The notes under the pieces are model-generated. The model was not told the DNA's origin. It ran no database searches and saw only the letters and a list, made by a program, of their open reading frames with translations. Source: Ascaris suum (Eukaryota; Nematoda; Chromadorea; Rhabditida; Ascarididae). Taken from it: a DNA stretch of 64,000 bases. Position 1 is the stretch's first letter. Every line of letters starts with the position of its first letter. Position numbers and translations under genes: made by a program. The stretch lies in contig CM024191.1 in NCBI GenBank assembly GCA_013433145.1, forward strand, positions 7,073,888-7,137,887, given 5' to 3'. Below are positions 1-13,809 of the stretch, piece after piece.

Positions 1-215
1 TGCTTCCTGCCAATATTGTTAGCGCACATACTCTTTCAGCTTTTAAGTTGAGGCTGAAGTTGTTTCGTCCTACACAATATTGCTACTATTACATACTAAA
101 TGTCTCTTCGCCTTTATGAACGGTTTGTTTCTTATTGCTCCTCATGCTCACTTATTTCTGTATGTTTTCCCACTTCCTGGCGTTAAAATAATTAAATAAA
201 TAAACAAAAATGGGC
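1..215 (+). mobile_element. 3' end of a CR1-like non-LTR retrotransposon (LINE)
   Basis: Bases 3-119 read as an open frame ending in TGA whose start, LPANIVSAHTLSAFKLRLK, matches the conserved WNSLP...TLxxFKxxL C-terminus of CR1/jockey-type LINE polyproteins. The stop is followed by about 60 bases of 3' UTR and an A-rich TTAAATAAATAAAC-type tail ending near 210. The element is cut by the left window edge, so only the last 39 codons are seen. The same 3' UTR block (CCTGGCGTTAAAATAA) recurs in diverged form at about 17300. Class assignment is from the motif; the family name is uncertain. Confidence 0.7.
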
Positions 216-3200
216 GGTTCGGTAAAACGTGTAGGTTAGCTGAGAACGAGCGATAATGCTTTTCGCAGTGCAAGTTGCGCAACTTTGTGCAGCTTGTGGT
301 CTCTTAGAATGAAATCCACCTCTCGTAACTCATCAGCCCTATGTATTGAACAAATCAGCCTCATATTTTACTTTCGCCTTTCATCCAATTCTGGCATGTG
401 TTGTGTCATGTCTTGTCGTTCCGCAAGCTCAGTTATCTTTGCGTACCGGTGCCAATAATATTGCATGACATCGCCATAGCTTTTGTCAATTAATATGTCT
501 GTGGAATCCTCAATATTTACGTCTCTCTCCTGGATAATTTCATGGCGAAAATCGGAATCCGCTTAGGTCGAGTGATATCAGAGGGAATGTTATCCATTCG
601 ACACGAGCCTAAACGATCCACACAACGAATTAACTGCACGAAAGAAGAAATAACTCACCCTACTTAATGGCGGAACGTACGAAAAAAATGATCCGAAACG
701 GGATTTTCAGAGCATGGCGAAAAAAAGGAAAACAACCGTTGCGTAACGAAAAGATGAGCAATCGTATGCGACTCGAAAATCAAAACCATCCCACGTGACC
801 CACCGTAGGACGTGGACTACTGGGACTAAACACAGTTTCACCAGTAGTTCGAAATAGTGTTCCTGAAAACATCAGTTTTTATATCATTCATGCTGACGAC
901 AATAGGAGATAAAATGAAATTGTGGAGCTTAACATCTGCCGTTTTCATCACAAGTCGCATCGCTGTATTTCTACTCCTCCATCTTGGCTGAAGAGTCATC
1001 TTCAACGATTTGTAGTATTAATAGCTTGATTCAGATTTTAAAATGAAAAATTCAACCATATTGCGTTTAAAGGTAATCTCGGGATTATTCACTCCATGCT
1101 CTCTAGGTATTCAAAAACTGAGGATAACCAGGAAGTCTAGCATACAGCAGACACTGTAGTGAATTTGTCTGTTATGTCCGCACGCAGATCACCTTGCTAC
1201 TTTACAACTGAGGTTCAGTTACTTGTCACATGGCACCGGAAAGGGTTGACTGTTAGCACAAAAGAAAAAAAGAATGACAAAATGATAGGCGCAGTGATAT
1301 ACGAAACAGAGATAGGTGCGTAATCGCGGCAACGATGTCGCTTGTAATATCAATATAGTGTTGGCAAAGATGTGTTATAACATTGATAATGATAAGGGGA
1401 ATAGCGTCGTGAGCCATATTCATTGATAAGTCGATAAATTTTCTGATAGCCAATAAACAGTCGTCCAATATTTGGCATGATCTGGAACTGTAAAAATCGC
1501 AGTTTTAGGCAGTGAAGCGGTGTTGAAATTGGCTGTGGCAATGTTAAGCAAATTTGCAACCATGTCTGCAAACATGCACATTATGCTCGCTGATTTGGTA
1601 TATTTTTGCTCCACAACAGCTATGGTCATTAATGCACATGAGTCGTTGACAACAAAGCATAGTTTCATGTCTTAGGCCGAAATAATATCCTTTCACGAAT
1701 CGTTTAAAACAAATTTTAAGTTCGTGGCCAAGGTAATGTTATGATTCGCTGGAACACTAGTAAAAATATCAGTGAAACTAGCGCCAAACAAGCAACAGGT
1801 ACTACCTGGGCTGTTCCTGTACATACTACGGTCTTGAAATTCACTGACGTTAAACTGGATGTTAAGCTCCATCCGGATGTGATGTCATTACAACGGTTAT
1901 AAATGGCTTATCTGAACAGGGCTACGATATGGTTCAGTTGGACGTTTCATAGGAGAAATTCACTGTGCAGCTATAACTGCTGTTCGTGCGGTTGGGCAGG
2001 TTCACTTATTTGGGTAACTATGCTGGAAATCTTATAACCTCAGAATTTCTGTTGCAATGCTGTGACGGTCGTGCATTTCCGCCTTCGAGACAGAAAGAAC
2101 GTTTTTATTTAAATGGAAAGAACCCAGGTATTCATTACCACTGAAGAGCTTGTCCTTCTGGATTGCGCTGTAAATCTTCAACATTGACCGATGCTTTCAG
2201 TTGGCCACAAAATCACTTCCCAGTTCTGCATAGAAGATAGTCTTACATCACATTGTAGGGCACCTGCTAATTTATTTATTTATTTTTTTAAAATTTCATT
2301 CCGACCTGTGATGATATTGCCGGAATGAAACGTGCCGAGAGCGGATCGATCAAAAAGCTTTCTAGGAGTGATTGTTGCCCAAGGAACACAGAGACGAAAG
2401 TGTGATATGAAGACGGCACTTATCAGGGCTGGTTCACTGCTTTCATTCTCTTCCCTCTAGCCGCTTCTCGCGCCATTTTTACGCTTCCCTAGGTAGTCAC
2501 CCCAGTTGACTAAATTATGTTAGTCAGTCACCTCAGTCCGCTAAACTATGTATTTTTTGTTTTAATGTTTAATGGCTAAATCACTGACGAAGCTTTAAAA
2601 AAGATAAATTTTAGCCTTAAATTTTTCTCCGAGGCTATGATCAGATATGTGGACCTCTTTATGTGCATAATTTTTTCAGAAGCAAGGAGTATACCACTGT
2701 GAGATAACGATCCCCTCTGTCAACAGGCAGCAATGTAGGTTTTCAGTGTGGTTTTTTACCAAAGGAATAAAACAGTTTTTTCACAATAGAATTTAAATGT
2801 ATTCAAATGTTGGTCACTATTTTCTCAACCATTTAGAGTTTGACTGAAGAAACGAGTTCAGTGCTTTATGAGAATACAGGTTGTCATCATTTACTGAATT
2901 GAATTTGATGGTTCAGTGCTCAACTACAGTTGAGTCAGCAATGAGTAGTATTATATGGACTACTTTGCGGAGCTGTATGGTCGCATGAACCAACTCGCTC
3001 CTTATAGGTATAGTCTGTGTGGACAAAACCTAGAGTTGAAACTGCAGGTAATGCCTCGACACTTTATAAAGTAACTGCCCCTGTATGAGGCTCACGACAG
3101 TTGTTCAGACAGTTGTAATAAGGTAACTGTAGTTTCAGGCGACCCATATACGCGACACTATGTATGCCACTTTTATTAAAGCTTAATTCACTCGAACTTA

Positions 3201-3470
3201 CGGTAGTTTAACTGTTAACGAAAGAAGGTTTCCAGGCGTTATCCTTCGTTTTCTGTCGTTGGGATACTTCTGTAGACAGTAAGGCGCACAAAGTTTTCAA
3301 ACAGATCAGAGCAAAGTGGCGAATATCGCCTTTTTATTGCTGCATCTAAATAGATGAATGTCAGAATAAAATTGAAATTTGAAACAATTTATTTGGATTT
3401 TACTTTGAAACAAGTTTATTTTTACTGTGAAAAGGGTCATGACATAAAAAATGACAACTTTCAATGTTAC
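216..3470. other. intergenic, no gene recognised
   Basis: Only short, mutually overlapping open frames (for example 1253-1668 on the minus strand) are present, without splice-flanked coding character. This stretch is probably the 5' flank of the ZIP transporter gene. An acceptor-like TGTTACAG ends at 3472, 26 nt before that gene's ATG, and could be a spliced-leader acceptor. Confidence 0.5.
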
Positions 3471-3472
3471 AG
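3465..3472 (+). promoter_or_regulatory. possible spliced-leader trans-splice acceptor of the ZIP gene
   Basis: TGTTACAG lies 26 nt upstream of the chosen ATG and no in-frame upstream ATG is needed. In nematodes such a position is typical for SL addition. It could also be the 3' end of an ordinary 5' UTR intron. Confidence 0.35.
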
Positions 3473-3498
3473 TTTTAAAATAACGATCTAGTGGCGAT

Positions 3499-6400
3499 AT
3501 GAGGGAAGCACAGCTTCAGCTGCTTTTGGCTTTGGCGATGTTGATTACAACACTGCTTGCAGGATTTGCACCTCTCAAGGTTGGTTAATCGTTTAAGTGG
3601 TGCGCATCTTCTGGTTTTTCTTGCTCGTGTTATTTCGTCACAAAATTACACGGCCAGTCACCCCTTTAATATATAAGTCAATTTTGCGGAAGGAATCACT
3701 TGATCTAAATTATCACTTATAGGTGGAGCAGCAAAGTGAGTATACGCAGTGTTATATACAGGTGGCTACTCCACCAGCAGGTAGTGCGTCAGTAACACAA
3801 CTACTATCATTTACACTCTTGTCGCGATTTTAGCAAAGAAAGTTATCTGGAGTAGTTAAGCAATTGGCCATAAAATATAATCCCAAACAGTGAGCAATAA
3901 AGCCTCATCGCATTACCTAGACGGCACCGATGAGAACTCATGTTCTCACGTCTTCACGCGACTTTGCCAGTTTCCTATGCTTATCTGTCTTGTTAAGACA
4001 CATCCGAGCCAAAAGCGATGTTGAAACGAAAGTGCACACGTCAAGTAAATAACATTTCTAATACTTAGTTGGACGACAACCTGATCTCTATAAGTTTTTG
4101 GAGTTTCGAGGTTCAGTAAACAGGCTCAGCAGAAAAGCAAACTTAGAAATTGTTTCGAAAAAGATTGAATGCAAAATTCATCAGCAACTCATTGATAGAA
4201 ACCAGATCGACTTAAAGCACTATCTCAAATGTTAGGCTCCTCCACAAAGGGTATTGCTACCAGAAACCCCTCCAATTGGATTCAGAAAATATTCTCTGAA
4301 GACTACCTTTCTGTCGAACGCATCATGCTGTAAGCTTTCATCCCTAGCGAGATTTGAGCTTCATCCCTTTGAGTTCCGAAAATGGAGATATTTAAGGCGC
4401 CCATAAAACGGTTCGATCGAGTGGGAAGATAATTTTTGGAATCTGGACAAAGAGTAGCCCTAACGTCGTTTCGTTCGCTAAGTTGGATCAGAAGTGAAGT
4501 GGGTGGAGAAACGGAAAAGTCTGGCCTCCGCGAAATGTAATTTTTGTTAATCAAAGACACAAGAATGCTATAAATAGAAGTGCCAGTGAACGGGACAGGA
4601 GGAATCAACCCGAATATTTGAAAGCGTCAACTCTGAGCGTCTCACTAACGAAAGCGATATATAAGGAAGGGAAAGTTCATGGATAGCAAAACGTGTTTAG
4701 GCGCAACAAATGTTTGCTGCAAAACAGCTGGCGTAGCTCCAGCGCCTATAACTGAATATCAAAGAAAATTGAGACGGTCGAAAATGGTGAGGATAAGATG
4801 ATAGTGAGCGGATTTCTGAAAACGAGACTCATAACAAGCCTGGATTTCCGGACCATAAAGTTTGCTTGCTTGTGCTGAATGTTAAGTTTAAATGTGCAGT
4901 CCGAAGGACATGAGGATAAACAAATCTCTTGCAACACACGTTGTTGCTTCGAAGAGCCCCCGAGGGGAGTTTTTTGAAAAGTGCTGAAGTCAGCTTGGTT
5001 CGATGCAGCGGCATTGATCTTCATGGCGGGCGGAGGCCAACCGTGAATATAAATACAAGCGAGAAGCAATCGTCCTCCGGTGGCAGGTAATACTAAAGAA
5101 AAAGTGCAAAACGACTTGAGGGAGTTACACTGAGAAAAGGACGGAAGAAAACTTTGCAAATGGTGTTCCGTTTTGCATGAAGCCCCGAAAAGTAATCCAT
5201 TTGATGAGATCGCAGAGGTGCTGCATTCGAGAACTGTACACATGGAAGTCAGAATTGTGCAATGCTGATTAAATTATCTGACACCAACTAATGGGAATGT
5301 ATGGAGGTTACATTCATCGAAAATCAGCCACTATGAGCTTTTTTCTATAGCCGCGATGTGCAAATCTAGCTTGAAAGCATTATTCCCAAAATATACTCAG
5401 GTCGCAATGTTGTCCAGGTCGCAGTGTGGTCGTCAAAGTGTGATTTGTTTAGGTGCTGACTGTGGTCAAAAACAATAGACTACCGAGTCGGAAGATCGAA
5501 CGTATACTTAGCATGCTTTCTTGCTTCGCAGGCGGAGTCTTTTTGGCGACCTGTTTCCTCGATGTTATTCCACATGTCAAGTGAGTTCCTGAATACTTTT
5601 GCATGCAGTTTTACGCTAGTAACACTCACTATCAACCGACTCCCTCGTTTATACTACTCACTGAGTAGTAAAAGGGTAACTACGCTATCGGCGCTATCAT
5701 TATTTGCTATTATGCGCCAAGCACTGTATTATACTGGATCGGTCCAATAGATCTTATCGTTCCATTCTCCCAACGAACTTACGTCTATGCTTACGCCTTT
5801 AACAATCTCAATGTGATCCCTGACCGTTCACGACGAACCAGTTGGAAAACGGAAAATAGGCCGGCCCAAATACACATGTTGCTCATTCGTGACGGTCGTT
5901 CTTGGTGCAGACGATATACGGAGAACGTTGGTCGTTTTTACGACTGCCCGGTTTTTGTTTTGACGCAGTGAATTATTTAAAGAAAAGCAGTCAAGAAGAT
6001 ATGATGTTGGAGATTATGAAAAAGGCATTCTTCAATTGCACATGAAGCTTATAAGTTCTCAAACTGTATGTGAGCGCTCTGGCGATAATTAGCAGCTTTT
6101 TTTGGAAATCATTTGTCTGATGCGTTCAAACAAAGGCGCAATCGGGCTCCGGGTCTTTAGACAGAGTTGAGATCTAGGCCACCTGCTGCACGAATGGAGG
6201 TATGAGAGGGCTGATGGTTTACGGATTGTAGGATTGGGATCACTACCATCTGTACATCAAGAACTCTCTTACGAAAAAGATTGTGAAGGGCTGAAGATCC
6301 TTGGAGAGGCATAAGCGATGCCATTGATGCTCCAGGAATTTCTGAGCACAGGCTCCAGCTCCAGTATGAAGTCAGCTTCGGAAATTACGATGGAAATATG

Positions 6401-9400
6401 CAGCTGTCTGCTTTCACGGGTGATCCAAATAAAAGTCAAAAAGCTCCAGTGAGCCGGACTTTATAGCAGAACTTACCGAGATGTAGTAGGTTCCTTTTTT
6501 CGTCAAACTGTGCAAAAAGTAACTACACATAACATTTTGTTTTCTGGGAAAACCTAGCTCTTCTTACTGAGAGTCCTTGCTGTTTCCTGCTCAAGACAAC
6601 TATTTTTTTGCCACCACCTTCACAAGACTATCAATGCAATCTTCCCACTTTCAAATTCTCGGTGCGTAAGTGCTGTATCGAAAAACATTCGGATATACCT
6701 TGATGTTATTACTTCAGCTAGACGAAGGCATCGTTGAGTAGAGAGGCGTCAGTTTTTAGCCCTAAGTGCATAATAGCTTCTTTTATAGCGCAATTTTTTT
6801 CGAAACATAGCATTTGCCAGTGTTAGAAATGTGAGAGTTTGCCAGTATTTTCGAAATTTGCCAATTTCGAAAAAAATTTTCGAAACAAACGCTGCTCTGG
6901 TGAACGCCATACGAGATGTTTCCTCATGTTGTTTATTATGAGTGTCTCAGTGATCCTTCATTTTCGATATCAAAAATTGGCAGCATAACTTTTCAACACT
7001 TTCTATTTCTCTATCGATTGAAAAAATGGTGATGCATCTTATTGCAATTCAACAGTTCGGGGGAGATTGTCGCGCCATTAATTAGACCCACGTGAAGCAT
7101 TTGTAGCGCATTTTCTTTCCGACTTGTAAAATTCGATTGGTGAAGCCTACTCAAGGTGTATTTTTCCAACCGACCGGTCGAAAGAAAAAGCATCATGCAT
7201 GGATATTTTATTGAATCGCCACATATATCGGAGCTGAACCAATTGAAGTGGAACATCATAATCAGCGAAGCGATACCGACCACACCTTCGTTATAAAACA
7301 AAACGCAGCGCTCCGTCCTCTCGCGCTATCTAAAAACGACGGCAAGGGAACTTTGATGGCAAAGATTTCGTATGCAAGTAGGTAGGCCTTGATGAGTGGT
7401 TCCAGATCACCCTCGTGTTCGCCACATACTGCCAGTCCGTGATGAGTTATTGATAAAATAAAATTACGCATGCAGTTTGCATGAATTGTGCCGCAGTTTC
7501 TTGAGCGAAAGTGTGAAGTAGTGGGTCGTCAAATTAAGACTGGTGGCTCAAGTTTGCGTGAAGTTTATCATTGCTTTGCATCACAATGAAATAGTTTCTT
7601 TCACTTTTTTCTCTATCTTGTGTTTCTAAGTGGTTTTGTTTCACTTAAATATTTTCGGTTTTCACTCATAATCGCGTCCTTGCAAGCATGTTTTGCTGAG
7701 ATCGTCTCAACTTACCATGGGCCCTCATTATGGTAGTTTGTGACCCCCCTCAGCGTAAGGTACGGTCTCGAAAACTTCGATGTCCCTCTTTTTGCCCAGC
7801 TAGAAGAACTCATTCATTGCACTAGCAAAAAAGTTGCTTGTGCTATTTCACCCCAAGCGATAACGCTAACCGTAAGTGGTGCTGTAAACTTCTGAAGTTC
7901 GTCTTTGACACCTCTTCCCCTCCCTCTCACTCCTTATTTTGTCGGTTTCAGGCTTATGTACTAACAGAACATAGGTCAAATTACTTTGCAGTGAAGGTGA
8001 TAAGATACGAAACATTCGTTTCTTAACAACGAAGGTTGGAACACTTCAAATACTAAAAATGCTTCCAGCGACACAAGGATTCGTTAAAGAAGCTGAGATT
8101 ATGTATAAAAGGAAGCTCACCGAGGCGACATACAACTGTGTTCTGCATTGAGTGAGTTTTTTGTTTTAAAAGTGAAATAAACTCCGTTCGCATTTGCAGT
8201 TTGAATTGCAGCGGAAACTTCCATATGTTCAACAAGAACTCTTCACTAAATACGCCCTATCCTCTACCGGAGTTGCTTTTTTGTATTGGCTTTTTCGCCG
8301 TATATCTACTCGAGGAACTCTGTCTACGACTCTTCGCACATAAGACGCCTAGCATACACTCTCATACAAGGTTTATTTTCAATCCTTGCTGCTGTCAGAT
8401 GCCAGTTTTGCGATCTAAGTCCTGAGACTCTTCCCACTGTACTGAATAAAACAGTGTAAGTCTCGCACAGCGAAAGAACACCGGCACCGATATCCTAGGA
8501 TCAGGAGATTTGTAGGGGAATAAAGTTTGGTGTTTTTTTTGGATCTAAATTTACCGTAACTGTCGCAGTATAACAGCGTTCGATAAGTGCCGATTATACA
8601 TTCAGCTACTCTGCGAAAAACGCGCATTGTGCCTTGCCCAATAGGGCACTCTCCATCTTGTTTGTCATTGTTAAGGAAGGAGCGAAAGATCAGTCATGAT
8701 GGAACTGTTGAGGTTGGAGAAGACTTCTGAATTAAATCGTCGAAAATTGCTTTCTTTATAGAGCTTCAGAAGCACACGAGGAGCCGTTGAAAGCTTTTGA
8801 ATGCTCCGAATGTGAATGTGACGGCCGTGGTAAAATTCAGGCGAAGAATTGTGGAGATGGTATGGACTCCGTCGCATATGGACAACTTCGTAAAATGTAA
8901 GCGTGATGAGGTTTCATCATAAAGTAATGGCAAAGTATTGTCACGTAGATATTCGAGTTAACAATTAAAGCTTTCTCTATATTGTTTCGCTCTTGTATTC
9001 ACCGAGCGAGTTTCTGTTGAATGCGTTCATCAGTTGGCAGCAAAAATTTTTAAAGAAAGTATTATGCAAAAACATCCGTCCTACTTAGTGTTCTTGCAGG
9101 TCTTCAATAGCCGAATCGTTGAACAAGGCGGAGACCACTACTTTGCAGTCGATCACGTTTGCAACAGCGATGTCCTTCCACTCGATTCTGGAAGGGCTTG
9201 CCCTTGGAGTGCAAGTAGCACATGATACTCCTAAAAGAATTACTAAGTTTTGAATAGCCCAAAACTTCATATTACACGAAAAATTTGATATTATGTGAAT
9301 GAAGATATGTCACAATTAGGGCAAGCTTTGCGCCGTTGCGTTTCTGCTTATCATAATAAATTTCTCCGCAGCCACTTCAATTTGCCTTCGGCGGTACATT

Positions 9401-12400
9401 TTCGCGTTTCGTAACTAAATCAACTTTGAGCCAGGCCAGCCTTTTTATTGCAGATTTTGGTTTAGTACGTGAAACTTTTTTCGGCAACATCAAAATTCCA
9501 TCTGACACGTGAAAGCTTTTTTTACTGACATATAAGTGAAGAAACCATTCATCTATGCGTAACGGTTTCTCGAGGGAATGCTTTTGAGCAATGTGCAATC
9601 ATCTGTAACTGATTGTTCATTCGTTTGAGCCTTTGTTGATCACGCTGAGTCGTGAGACTCATTTTCTCAAAACCCCATTTATGGCATTATCTCTCGCAGA
9701 AGTCTTGATTTTACAAGTAAATTTCAGCGCTTTTTCTATTACCTATATTGTTTTATTATTAGAAGGATGAATATCTATGGCATATTAAACCGAGAGTTGT
9801 TTGCTGAGGATAAAAGCACCTTTGTGATAGGCTCTCAAGAGCTTATAATAAAAATTTTCAGGATAGCACAACAGGAATTATGTCGTTGTTCATCTCACTA
9901 ATGATTCATAAAGGGATCGAAGCATTCAGTGTCGGTTTGCAAATTTCCAAGTCCAATTCTCGACGGCTCAAAGTCGCGGCGATAACTATTCTCATTTACT
10001 CACTTATGACGCCCGTCGGCTCCATTATTGGCATGTGCATTCAGGTTGTATTAATTGAATGCTCATTAAATGAATGTTATTCCTATAGAACATACTGCAG
10101 GAAATGTAAAACTAACTTATTTGTCCATTTTCGGTTTCGCGAGCTATGGAGCAAGCGAAAGTAATACCATGTGGGTAAAAGTAATTTCTTTTGAGAGCAA
10201 GATCTCGACGCGAGTCTGACTTTTGTAATAGGGACTTCGGAAAGGTAGATGTGAGTAGTTTTTTATGACTAGTGACTGGATTTGAAGGACATCGATGGAA
10301 GATTCCTGGAAATTGGATAGGTTGTGCAACCTAATGGTGATTAGTATTACAGCTTTTGAGAATGTTTTAGTTTTGCTTAGAGAAACAACAACCACATATC
10401 ATAAGCAACAGAATAAGTATTTTGTGGCTTAGACTTTAGCGTTGATCAAAATTAAGTAGTGATATTACGGGAGGCTGCTGTGGAATAAGCACTTTTCGTT
10501 CACGATAGTTTGCAATGTTCTCTGCAGTGCTCCTCACAAATTATTCAGCTTCATTCCTATATTTATGCTTTTCAGAGATCTTTGGGTAATTTGCTTAAGA
10601 ATGAAAACTCCTTTTTTTACTGTACTTCTTGTTTTTTTAATGCCAAGGAGATTCATTCAAGACTGCTTGCTTGCTCAAAGATGAGCGTTTAAAAGAAATA
10701 TACTGTATATACGAAAAAGGCATCTCTTATAAATTTTGTTGAAAAGTTTACTACGCTGTCTATTTTGCCTACCATAATGGTCATATTCTGAGAAAGTTAC
10801 GTATCTAAGCCGAACATGGAGGCACCCGAACTTTTTCGTTTAGGAATCACAATATTTGATTGGAATTACGGACGTTTGGTTAGAGGCAGTAATCAAAAAC
10901 TGTGCTACTGGTGGTTCATTTTATTCGATGAATTTCGAGAACATCCAGCACTGAAAATAACAGGAGGACTTGAAAAAGACAGAAGAATGTCACGGATGAA
11001 ATGTGTGAGGGTGCCGTGAATTGCTTTGCCCTCGTAGGATTGCGCTAATCACTACGAAAAGCGATCTCATGATGCATTATTATCAGCAATGTTTTTTGAT
11101 TTCTTAAGCATCAAGGAATTCATTTTGAAAGTCTTAGAACGTGTCAAGTTTCATGGCAACCAATTTCATGCCTAGAATGTGATGCCATCAGCCATAATCA
11201 AGAACCCAAAATTTATGTCGTCTAAGTCCCAGTAGGTTTACCTTCGCGTGAAGATTTACGTATGAATAGATCGTCGCATGACATCCCATGGCATAGCGTC
11301 ATTGCTGCAGTAACGAAAAAAAAAATTGATGCCTGGGCTTAATTTGATACCCGTCACTGATATCCGTCGGTTCGAAACTGCTTTTTACCCTCTATTAGGA
11401 AGAACGCGTGATATTTCTTCGCTGTTGTCAATCAAGGTCCGTAGCAAGCGTCTCAGGTAAGGGTTAGCGTAACATTTATTTTTGTTATGGTGGGGTGACA
11501 GGTAGCAAACAAATGCGCTGTCGTGAAATATTTATGTCAACAAAGCATCGGTAAAGTCCGCGAGGTGCAGTAGTTTATTTCGTCAGAGTTCGGAAGGATC
11601 GAGGTAAAAAATGTAGCCTTTGAGACTGTTGCATTTCGTCTCCTTCATCAGTCAATATCCTAGCATAATTTTACTGTTTGGCTTCAGCAGCCGTTATTCC
11701 CTGTGCTCTGAAAGGGCTGTAAGTGGTGGAACAGTATTCTTTTAAGAAAGAACAGGGAACAGCAGGAAAGACGCGTTGAAAGAAATTAATCGTGCATGGA
11801 TTAGTTCATATCGAACGGTCTCTCAAATGGAAAGCGCACATTTCACTTAAGAAATGAGAGAAAATTTGGAACAGTATTTGAATCTTAAGAGAGATTTACA
11901 ATCGATGTCCTTACTATGCAAAAAATAAAAGGGAAACATACCATTTGGCAACAGAAGCGTAACGCATTATAAATGCAAGCAAAAATTCTGTGAGCAAATC
12001 TCTGCTGTTGCATCTAAGAAGACAAGGCGTTCTCCTCTCGAGGGGAAAAAAATTCTTCCCTATTAATTCTACCGCTTGATTTTGACATGCTGTTCACCTT
12101 CCGTTCCTTAATATATTTGAATGTTATTCACGAGAATGACGGATGCCTAGCTGACCATGTCTCATTCGAAATGCAACAAAATCCTCTCGCTACCGCATAC
12201 ACTTGCATATCTTGTCTGCGCATCAGCGCATATGATCATTTAATCATGACAGTTTCGCAAGTGTAACGGTAGCGAAGGGAACTTCACATATTTTGCAATC
12301 CACAAGAAAGATTTGCCTATAGACGCCGAAATTTTGTGAACACAGGACCAAAGACTCAAATTCGCTACAGCCTATCTGAAAACAGATGTATCGACCACCT

Positions 12401-13729
12401 CGGCGGCCAAGAAAACACTCAAGTTGGTTTCAGATCTTTTGTGCCACATTGCAACTATTGCATCTTCTTCGAACCTTTCTTACTCAAAACATTCCTCGAA
12501 TTATGAGAAACGAGCTTCTTTTTACGACAGGGTAGTGTTGAAACAGCGGAAATCAGGTCTCTGGTGATTTTTGGTTAAACCCCCTCGCTTGTGATGCTTT
12601 TAGTCATGGCTGTCAGGGCAGTTACGTTTGCATCCCTTTATGGCCAAACCTGTTGCAGCCGGCTGGTTGGAACAGGTATTACGACTGACTTTGTGCTTTT
12701 TAGAATTCGAACATGCAGCCTGTTTTGAAAGAAGGATTAGTCACAGTGCTCGAAGCTCTTGCAGTTGGCACCTTCATTTACGTAACTTTCTTCGAGGTAA
12801 GTTCATTTAACGAGTGTAAAATCGAGGTCGGTAGTCAAAGACATAACAAAACTCAGCTGCTGATAATGCCCACTAGTACGTCGACCATAAACAAGTTGCA
12901 AAAATAGCATGCATAAATTTACTGTAGCGATGCACAACATTGGAAGGGATCGATTATACTTAGGCTGAACAATAAATCAAACATATTTGAAGTGTATTAA
13001 CGACGAGGGAAGCACAAATAGTTTAGCGTGTCATATGAAGGTTTTTCATTGAAGTTGCATATGATGACCTTGTAGCGCATCGCTGTTATGAAAGTTGTAA
13101 AACTTCGAGTTGGATGATGCGCGAATAGAGATAGTAATCGAAGGTGCTTTAGTAGACCGATGGAAACAAATTATATGCTCAAAAAAAGAAAGAAATTTTT
13201 GCGCGCGTATTGTACGACTGCATTCATACAACTTGAGGTTTATTGCCTAAAGTGGAGTGTTTTGACTCCCATCAATATTCTTGCTTTGTTTTGTCTAGTA
13301 ATTTCAACAATTCGAAATATTTTATTGACTTCGCATTATTACTGTGCAAAGAACGATTCATCAGGAACGCTGAACTCCGATATTTAGTGCGATGTTTAGT
13401 GCTTCAGTGCAATTCACAAATCCAGTCTAAATAATATTAGTAAAAGATAGATGAACTAAATGGTTTGTAGAGTGAAGCAAATGAAAGAGAACTTCAAACG
13501 AAAAAAAAATTTATAGGAATAATAAAGCAATTTGAGCAACTTGAAAGATAATTGGAAAAATTAATGACTCTGCACCTTGAAGAAGAAAAATGATGTTTAG
13601 GTTCTCGCTGCTGAGAGAGCGAATGAATTCTCAAACATTATGCAGCTAATCGCAATAATCATCGGTTTTTCCGTTGTTGCACTCTTTCAACTGGTCGAGC
13701 TGTTCGTTATGAGTGTACAGCAGCATTGA
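3499..13729 (+). CDS. ZIP-family (SLC39, ZIP1/2/3-type) zinc/metal-ion transporter, 7 exons
   Basis: ZIP proteins carry Zn2+ and related metals into the cytosol across the plasma or vesicle membrane. Exons are 3499-3579, 5453-5580, 8200-8370, 9100-9214, 9862-10044, 12704-12796 and 13601-13729. All have AG acceptors and GT donors, phases match at every junction, and the total is exactly 900 nt (299 residues plus stop). Visible features: an N-terminal hydrophobic helix ending AGFAPLK; TM2 with LSCFAGGVFLATCFLDVIPH; TM3 PELLFCIGFFAVYLLEE; TM4 with the signature HSILEGLALG; TM5 with HKGIEAFSVGL; then TM6-8, ending VELFVMSVQQH. The TM4 H-S-x-x-E-G and TM5 H-K-x-x-E motifs supply the metal-site residues of the family. 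The TM3-TM4 loop is short and lacks the long His-rich run of some ZIPs. The length suits the family (about 300-330 residues). An AATAAA at 13804-13809 is a likely polyadenylation signal. The exact paralogue (for example which nematode zipt gene) is not decided. Confidence 0.93.
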
Positions 13730-13803
13730 TTTATCCGAACGACCGGATGGATTTCAAACAACGATGCACAAAAAAGAAACTGCTCTATATATAGCCTTGA
13801 CTG

Positions 13804-13809
13804 AATAAA
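13804..13809 (+). terminator. polyadenylation signal AATAAA of the ZIP gene
   Basis: A canonical hexamer 75 nt after the TGA of the ZIP transporter, on the same strand and with no competing gene nearby. Confidence 0.55.

Noticed and set aside
7011..7471. Two overlapping minus frames (96 and 69 codons) inside intron 2 of the ZIP gene
   Set aside because: They do not join in frame, show no known motif, and lie within an intron of a well-supported plus-strand gene.
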